Positions 13,201 through 16,173 of a stretch of 16,173 nt of DNA are shown in pieces. Positions within the stretch are counted from its first letter, which is position 1. The number at the start of each line of letters is the position of its first letter. The DNA comes from GW2011-AR1 sp964384965 (GTDB taxonomy: Archaea > Nanobdellota > Nanobdellia > Pacearchaeales > GW2011-AR1). The translations under genes were made by a program, and so were the position numbers. Under the pieces are notes generated by a model. The model had not been told where the DNA came from, did not search any database, and saw nothing but the letters and a program-made list of their open reading frames with translations. The stretch lies in NCBI GenBank assembly GCA_964384965.1, contig CAYLLR010000015.1, positions 1 to 16,173 of the forward strand, read 5' to 3'.

Positions 13201-16116
13201 AAATTTAAGTTAAGAAATTTAAATTCAAAAGATGTTTTAATGCTCTGGAAAGGAGATTTGAAAGTTATTACCCATTGGAGTGATGTTGTTTCTTCAAAAG
13301 ACCTTTCTAAAAACATTTTTGATTACCCTGAAATTATATACTATAAAAGAGTTCCCATTCCTAAAAAATCTGAATTAGAGAAAGGATCATTAAATTTGAA
13401 TAATTCGGAAATTCAAAAATTAAAAAAATCAAAAAATTTAATGATTCAAGATTTAGAAATTGGAGGGGCGGTAGTTATTGATGGCAAAATAAGTGTTCTT
13501 GCTGATTTGGTTAAATCTGGAAATAAAGGAAGTTTCATGGATAAAAATGGTCAAGCAATTGTTAGTGGAAATGGGGAGGATTTAGTAAAAGGACTTGAAT
13601 ATTACATATCTCCTTCGGAGGTTGGAAAACTTTCGAATATAAAAGTTTCGAGCTTGGTAGGAAAAGATTTAAGTTTTGGAATAATGATGGATTCACGAGG
13701 ATATGTTTTTATTCCTAAAGAAGTAAAATATTTTCCTCCTTATACTCCTCCTGTTGGTTCATCCATTACTCCGAGGCCTTTAGGATATTACGTTATTAAT
13801 TCTAAATCTAAAGATACAATTTTGAAAATTTATAATTTAAAAGCGAATTTACTCGAAGCAGGAATAATTTATTATAAAGATTTTGCAAAGGATTTAAAGA
13901 AGAAAGTAAATATAGAAGAATTGAGGGCGGGAGATGTATTAAAAAGTGGAGGGGATTTTATTAGGATTTCAAAAGTAAAAATTAATGGAAGTGAAGTAAT
14001 TGTCTTTTCTTCAGAAGATAATCTTTTTTTGAAGGAAAGTGGTTCTAAGAAATTAATGGATTTAGGTTATACAGGGTATATCCCCCCTAAAAATGGAGAT
14101 AGTTTGGGGACTGTTTCCCAAGCAATTTTAAGAGAGAATTGTAAAAAGTATTATTCGGACATTAAAACTATTTCCAATAAGTATGGAATGGATCCTTATT
14201 TGGTTCTTGCGGTGATGTATCAAGAGTCAAAATGCAATTCTTCCCCAAAAGTCACACCTTCAACAAGTTCTTATGGGATTATGCAAATTAATGCTAATGT
14301 TTGGTGTGGAAAATTGGGATTATCATCAGATAAAGAAGAATGTAAAAAAGTTTTAATTGAAAATCCTGAAAAGAATATTGAAGTAGGTGTTAAAATTCTT
14401 TCCGATTATTATAAAAATGATTTAGATACAATTTACTTTACGGGATGTAGTGTTCAGAATGTTGAGTATTCTGGATGGGAAGCTGCATTAAGAAGATATA
14501 ATGGTTTTAAAGGAAATAATATTAAAACCTGCAATGAAAATTATCCTTCTCAGGATTATTATGTAGAAAATGTAATAAAAAATTTTAATTTGTTAAAAGA
14601 TTTAAGGATTTTTGGAAATTTCGAGGTAGGCAAAACTTGCCCTTTTGTTTACGTTCCAGATTCAATTTCTAAATTAAGTAATTCTCAGGAAAAAATTTTG
14701 CGGGTTACTCAGAATTTAGACGGGACTATTGTGGATAGTAGGGAGCTGAAAGATATTGACGATGGTGGGGGGGTCAATTGTTATTCTGCTGTTGCGAATG
14801 TGTATCTTAGTGCGGGATTGGACTTGACTACGGACCTTAAAAGGATATATGCTGCAGGGAAAAATGCGGTTCTTAGTGATGGAACTAAGTTGGGAGATAT
14901 TACTTCCTTTCTCGGAAATGAGATAAATTCCCGGTTTAGTGAGGAGCAGAAATTAAATTTATTGTCTCCTGGGTTTAAGATGGATATCGCATATAAAAGA
15001 GGAAATTCGTGGAAGACTCACACAGTTATCTTTCTCAAATGGATTAATAAATCTCTTGGATTGGCGAAGGTTTTTGACTGGAATGGTTTCAAAATTAATA
15101 AGGGGGAAGTGGATAAAAATGGGAAAATTTGCTCTGAAGGAATGTTTTATCCCAGAACAACAAAATGTAAGATTTATAGGTATAATGAGATTAGTCTAAG
15201 AGATAGGGATAATTTTATTTATCATATTCGTGGTTTTAAGAAGAATCAAAATTTTCTTAAAAAGGATGAAGCAATTTATTCCGCATTAAGTTCTTTAGCA
15301 ATTTCCGATACAACAAATCCATTTACATTTAAAGAATTAAACAAACCTCATTATGTTAAAAGTGTAAATCAAGCAGGATTTAATCCGGCTGTTTTGTGGG
15401 ATGGTTTTAAAGAATTAGTTGGATTGGATGGAATTCCCGATGAATTGAAACCCTATTTAAAGAGGATTCCGCTTTATCAAGAGCTGAAAAGTTATAAAAA
15501 TTACAATTTGGTTTTTAAGAGTGGGTTTATGAATAATGATAAAACTAATTTGGGAGGCTTTAATCCTCTTTCTAGCAAAGGGGGTCTCCCTTCTTTAAAT
15601 GAAAATCCTTCTGGAGAGATATTCATTGCCCCCTTAGATAAACTTCCAAATTTTCAAAAAGAAGAGTATGAAGATGCAATTTATCATGAATTAATTCATG
15701 CAAAACAATATTATGATTTATGGTTATATGGTCAAAGAGGGGAGAAAAAAATTCCTTCTTGGAAAGTTATTCTTTATCTTCTTAATGATCCAGGAGAATC
15801 TAAATTTGGTTCTTTTATTGGAGAGGAACTTGAGGCATATTTCAAGCAAATTATTTATTCAAAAAATAGGGGGGTTCAAAAAGTTTCTTCCGATACTCTT
15901 GCTGCTTATTTCATTTTCTCTAAGGATGTTAAAAAAAGATTAAATGACCTTCTTGATGAGGGATCTTTCTCTAAAAAGAATATAAAAATTGTTTTGAGTT
16001 TAGTTTCTAATTATGATGAGAAAATAGAATCTCTTACGGGGTATAATTATTCTTCTTTTCTTAATGATGTGATTTCCGGATCTCTTACTAAAAATAGCAA
16101 AATTTCTTTTAAGTAA
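7294..16116 (+). CDS. Giant secreted protein with SLT, Cys-His and zinc-peptidase domains
   Basis: The protein has 2940 aa. A Sec signal peptide occupies residues 1-23 (hydrophobic FGIFLLIVFSGVVSA, cleavage likely after SA). Next come an N-terminal domain with Cys57, Cys72 and Cys91 (SDLLEEQDVPVYCQL), helical and coiled-coil parts (about 745-870), and an eleven-cysteine module (1223-1405). A beta-sandwich-like region (about 1430-1520), helices, and four degenerate beta repeats (1747-2265) follow. Three predicted hydrolases end the protein. SLT/lysozyme-type (2276-2432): Glu2311-Ser with SYGIMQIN. Cys-His domain (2476-2625): Cys2496, His2576, Asp2595 or Asn2597. Zinc peptidase (about 2690-2920): HELIH 2798-2802, with the third ligand probably in GEELEAY (2843-2849). 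No C-terminal anchor is visible. It is co-translated with the upstream membrane protein. I infer an envelope-directed role against other cells; the substrate is unknown. Confidence 0.88.
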   Translation: MNVNKGLIFGIFLLIVFSGVVSASYGVSNYQFVRPGVSSSFLNSGVSSDVNFNSEVCRNGQDFIIRIVPGGCTPPVVRSDLLEEQDVPVYCQLQALKVNPLITVSSIDSISFGADYPKGIRTVSFIPSYPSLGLNRKLSNGMWNNIGYAVIFLKRNRNESSMPKSLTGGLSANIRYTLKDSFGLKNYQFYLPIMSDADYKERQGQYAFFNNMGYLRADDIQVDSASISIYSALNVNSLGSNKGIRKQKLLNYNLKVGEDSPNFFLPGFGCLASSSLRLDSVEGKDRTAILKVNSETFEVKKGESFYGGKCRVVSDPLREGLRQSVEVSCEGDEGSRTFSLRIEPKITLKIDGNERDYQVGDLLYTFLDKTIYLGYVGNDPNAGISNIQNSLVYLVAVPTKFVLTPSGEPKEKLDLDTLTKVANIAKNKLRNDKSIGDITKTIFGKISHIYDWLFKGENFERINYGVSYDVFGKKVQIESFAVGTNLNLKNQTLIGYKRNSVEDYKRIQDNFANEKYPENSPNVLGEKSLAQMINLSNILNQKEDLKKYCDLFKSKYPKSSLDISPCEGIPKYSNVGVSTQTILMDGNYGEISFEGVLDPDFEDYGIELNIRRGDKVLQSPLKMSKGDVVYLDSLFEENDKGNNDFIKLVEIRDGKSAVLMFGLKNRSTLSKVGAFLGSEKGLLNLNEPFNIEGTDYTFVLRKVNLKKVAKVSVHTSFRDKSKINFNFTLGIEKRAIQLSPEETKSRIKSWKNRIKVLKGISNSLGKVIKGFNVACEATGAILTLKNLIINSGTKSIARKTVMNGEGGWNSKCEGLKVGEKIYSTKEQCLFDNSEEIDRQVKQVSDELDNQNKELKKIQDIEGVKTSGGIFGQDIVNQNALMEKGYLKKVKESLGSNEFFVNPEDGTQSVEMNKIKEILSGENFGKIYSLEDAKKIELYANLASKYSNDSTYRKRLFSLLKGIEKNADNFLIKTKADEKIKRDGLKGTKVRIRGNRNSIKEIYDGAIAPKDFGDISEGTPVQPIVYENVFYYLTLKETSSGDYYIDKVYDRNKAQINGNVATIIKSKYSSFKKIDKSENTPIKNPEIKYYETDPYKGLPSLVPVDSKKGWYAYIPQIVSASSSSRSYDLSARINSFWICNAGADGIMEYKPMNDECQLINLGNSNTYSNIGSLSGNDAIKLVNEAVNNIRLVSNAYKNGVKEVKIGGERFKVGSPAIDLPTIECTDVMSPSDCKILFNTCDPVICPSSRCDFGGEYPVRNVIQSGIFGSIALCLPNWNEGIKVPICVTGVKAGVDNFVSVANSYVECLNKSLDTGETTGICDEINSIYMCEFVWKQALPILNLAVPKIDSLIFGGGAKGGGEYIGGIQGALKNAKDSADYLVQYYSVNANSAFKARSQKEVGGLVCKNFLSVVYPQGQGALEMLTQSKSPPQFTAKFDVIPFSSVTYPPQSQYKVFYHIFAGNDQGAYYRVYLKGDGSSYFRDAFISRPVDSGYISPGEYKTNTVDFTADEGYKQLCVQVNNQEECGFGTVSTNFAVNYLGDQYVKEQASLKNITSQKECISGSPNLFSLLNPNLESGVTNAISPDLSREGITRICATKNPGSKSDVNYPGPDQRWIDVGYCDNVNMRCWIDKQSVVSPNVFNFQISANQTLQGLNNLLKKNLLKQKGLLNDNQFTLKINELDKEKIPFKKINLIEKIYDKVLESNKKAYLLFLRGNIYQNLAVELFRKLGLNKIVDTKISQGIFSKLLVKDVEVGGILEKGDISIKIVKIIKEGIKMKLFSSWGEKELFRGKVGDSIKSEGYELVSPDVGFSWSSFEKILGEALAREGVYKDGGNSLFVDNLYQKGFLTKKQYSIIRGENWDTGWSFLNKGINLLNGEEDMEEVAKYLVQNKINERLMSVKISDLKVGDVLFKKGERFVIDKIKETRLGNVSLFQKGKDKYFQVAKKENNLFELGFIQYLNSSDIERYKKFKLRNLNSKDVLMLWKGDLKVITHWSDVVSSKDLSKNIFDYPEIIYYKRVPIPKKSELEKGSLNLNNSEIQKLKKSKNLMIQDLEIGGAVVIDGKISVLADLVKSGNKGSFMDKNGQAIVSGNGEDLVKGLEYYISPSEVGKLSNIKVSSLVGKDLSFGIMMDSRGYVFIPKEVKYFPPYTPPVGSSITPRPLGYYVINSKSKDTILKIYNLKANLLEAGIIYYKDFAKDLKKKVNIEELRAGDVLKSGGDFIRISKVKINGSEVIVFSSEDNLFLKESGSKKLMDLGYTGYIPPKNGDSLGTVSQAILRENCKKYYSDIKTISNKYGMDPYLVLAVMYQESKCNSSPKVTPSTSSYGIMQINANVWCGKLGLSSDKEECKKVLIENPEKNIEVGVKILSDYYKNDLDTIYFTGCSVQNVEYSGWEAALRRYNGFKGNNIKTCNENYPSQDYYVENVIKNFNLLKDLRIFGNFEVGKTCPFVYVPDSISKLSNSQEKILRVTQNLDGTIVDSRELKDIDDGGGVNCYSAVANVYLSAGLDLTTDLKRIYAAGKNAVLSDGTKLGDITSFLGNEINSRFSEEQKLNLLSPGFKMDIAYKRGNSWKTHTVIFLKWINKSLGLAKVFDWNGFKINKGEVDKNGKICSEGMFYPRTTKCKIYRYNEISLRDRDNFIYHIRGFKKNQNFLKKDEAIYSALSSLAISDTTNPFTFKELNKPHYVKSVNQAGFNPAVLWDGFKELVGLDGIPDELKPYLKRIPLYQELKSYKNYNLVFKSGFMNNDKTNLGGFNPLSSKGGLPSLNENPSGEIFIAPLDKLPNFQKEEYEDAIYHELIHAKQYYDLWLYGQRGEKKIPSWKVILYLLNDPGESKFGSFIGEELEAYFKQIIYSKNRGVQKVSSDTLAAYFIFSKDVKKRLNDLLDEGSFSKKNIKIVLSLVSNYDEKIESLTGYNYSSFLNDVISGSLTKNSKISFK
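7462..7569 (+). other. N-terminal Cys-containing motif region of the giant protein
   Basis: Residues 57-92 carry Cys57, GGCTPPVVRSDLLEEQ (70-85) and VYCQL (89-93). From memory, a very similar motif opens other giant DPANN secreted proteins, which suggests a conserved family-specific domain. The cysteines could form disulfides outside the cell. This is recollection, not a search result. Confidence 0.45.
10960..11508 (+). other. Eleven-cysteine module of the giant protein
   Basis: Residues 1223-1405 hold cysteines at 1223, 1232, 1239, 1244, 1249, 1272, 1285, 1306, 1320, 1329 and 1405, with CDPVICPSSRC as the densest part. After it come IALCLPNWNEGIKVPICV and TGICDEINSIYMCEF, then a glycine-rich GGGAKGGGEYIGG. 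The density suggests a disulfide-stabilised extracellular domain. A hydrophobic, helix-like character between the cysteines leaves membrane contact possible. Confidence 0.6.
12532..14088 (+). repeat. Four degenerate ~60-residue beta repeats in the giant protein
   Basis: Repeat-like units lie at residues 1747-1808, 1900-1960, 2050-2107 and 2206-2265. Their shared pattern is h-x-h-x-D/E-L-x-h-G-G/D-h-h, a short turn, strands with 'h-x-I-x-K-h', an aromatic F-x-x strand, and an ending L-x-x-L-G-Y/F-x-x-Y-I. Examples are VKISDLKVGDVLFKKG, LMIQDLEIGGAVVIDG and VNIEELRAGDVLKSGG. The intervening segments may be further decayed copies. They are likely structural or binding modules leading up to the catalytic end. 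Confidence 0.6.
14119..14589 (+). other. SLT/lysozyme-type transglycosylase domain
   Basis: Residues 2276-2432 match the soluble-lytic-transglycosylase (goose-lysozyme-like) fold. The sequence KYGMDPYLVLAVMYQES contains catalytic Glu2311, followed by SSYGIMQINANVW (2325-2337), an equivalent of the ALAAYN block (AALRRYNG, 2397-2404), and a closing helix with YYVENVI. Two extra cysteine pairs suggest disulfides. Such enzymes cleave murein glycan strands; the true target here is unknown. Confidence 0.82.
14719..15168 (+). other. Cys-His (NlpC/P60- or papain-like) hydrolase domain
   Basis: Residues about 2476-2625. GVNCYSAVANVYLSAG presents Cys2496 at the start of a helix, as in NlpC/P60 and CHAP enzymes. 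KTHTVIFLKW presents His2576 at the start of a strand, and VFDWNG gives Asp2595/Asn2597 as the third polar residue. The order and spacing (80 residues from Cys to His) fit. The overall sequence is diverged, so another thiol-hydrolase class is possible. Confidence 0.6.
15361..16053 (+). other. Zinc metallopeptidase-like domain (HELIH)
   Basis: Residues about 2690-2920. YHELIHAKQYY contains a perfect HExxH motif (His2798, Glu2799, His2802). GEELEAYFKQ 41 residues later offers Glu2844, Glu2845 or Glu2847 as the third zinc ligand, in gluzincin style. The EIFIAPLDKLPN strand before it fits the edge strand of such folds. I cannot name the family; a DUF4157-like 'HELxHxxQ' relation is possible. Confidence 0.65.
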
Positions 16117-16142
16117 TGATATGCGAGGACTAGGATTCGGTT

Positions 16143-16171
16143 TCGTGAACAAGTCACTCACGATATTTTTT
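16143..16171 (+). terminator. Hairpin plus T-run after the giant gene
   Basis: TCGTGA (16143-16148) pairs perfectly with TCACGA (16158-16163) over a nine-base loop, and six T follow at 16166-16171. This fits termination of the operon. An alternative is that ATG 16121 opens a further gene (MRGLGFGFVNKSLTIFF before the edge), but its codons (TTC, AAC, CTC, ACG) are unlike those of the neighbours. Confidence 0.4.
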
Positions 16172-16173
16172 GT

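Noticed and set aside
7294..16116. Phage tape-measure protein with lysozyme domain
   Set aside because: The protein opens with a Sec signal peptide, has no phage genes beside it, and is coupled to a class III signal membrane protein between ordinary archaeal housekeeping genes.
1..16173. CRISPR array, insertion sequence or integrase site
   Set aside because: No regularly spaced direct repeats, no terminal inverted repeats and no transposase or integrase frame were seen on either strand.

Overview
The window looks like chromosomal DNA of a small-genome DPANN archaeon, probably of the Woesearchaeota/Pacearchaeota type. The evidence is archaeal replication and translation genes (a GINS C-terminus, ribosomal proteins eL42 and eS1), a tRNA gene with U at the discriminator position and no encoded CCA, TATA boxes at a fixed distance from start codons (leaderless transcription), and a class III (prepilin-like) signal sequence. 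By eye the DNA is about 30% G+C. The lineage is an inference from style and gene content; no marker is present that could be placed on a tree.

Layout. At 1-226 is the 3' end of a GINS-like replication gene. At 305-940 is a nucleoside 2-deoxyribosyltransferase-like gene with an internal duplication. At 1245-2636 is a tight four-gene operon (two-TM mini-protein, unrecognised 84-aa protein, YbjQ/DUF74 protein, YggS/PLPBP-type PLP protein) joined by three ATGA overlaps. At 2881-3318 (minus) is an unrecognised gene. The segment 3319-3658 has no convincing gene but holds several promoter-like elements. A tRNA-Thr(UGU) lies at 3659-3730 (minus). At 3823-4158 is an unrecognised small gene. At 5086-4225 (minus) is an eL42-eS1 ribosomal operon. 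It diverges from a small helix-turn-helix-like gene (5147-5425) across a 60-bp gap.

From 5462 to 16116, two thirds of the window is a two-gene operon of surface proteins. The first gene encodes a 611-aa protein with a prepilin-like N-terminal membrane anchor. The second overlaps it by ATGA and encodes a 2940-aa protein with a Sec signal peptide. The giant carries, in order, a cysteine-containing N-terminal domain, helical and coiled-coil segments, an eleven-cysteine module, a beta-sandwich-like part, four degenerate ~60-residue beta repeats and three predicted hydrolase domains: an SLT/lysozyme-type transglycosylase, a Cys-His NlpC/P60- or papain-like domain, and a zinc metallopeptidase with an HELIH motif. 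Archaea lack murein, so this looks like a cell-surface or secreted machine directed at another cell's envelope. It is the most interesting object in the window.

Most transcription units share one start grammar: an A/T octamer (TTTATAAA-like) whose first base lies exactly 29 nt upstream of the A of ATG. This fits leaderless mRNAs and was used here to choose several start codons.
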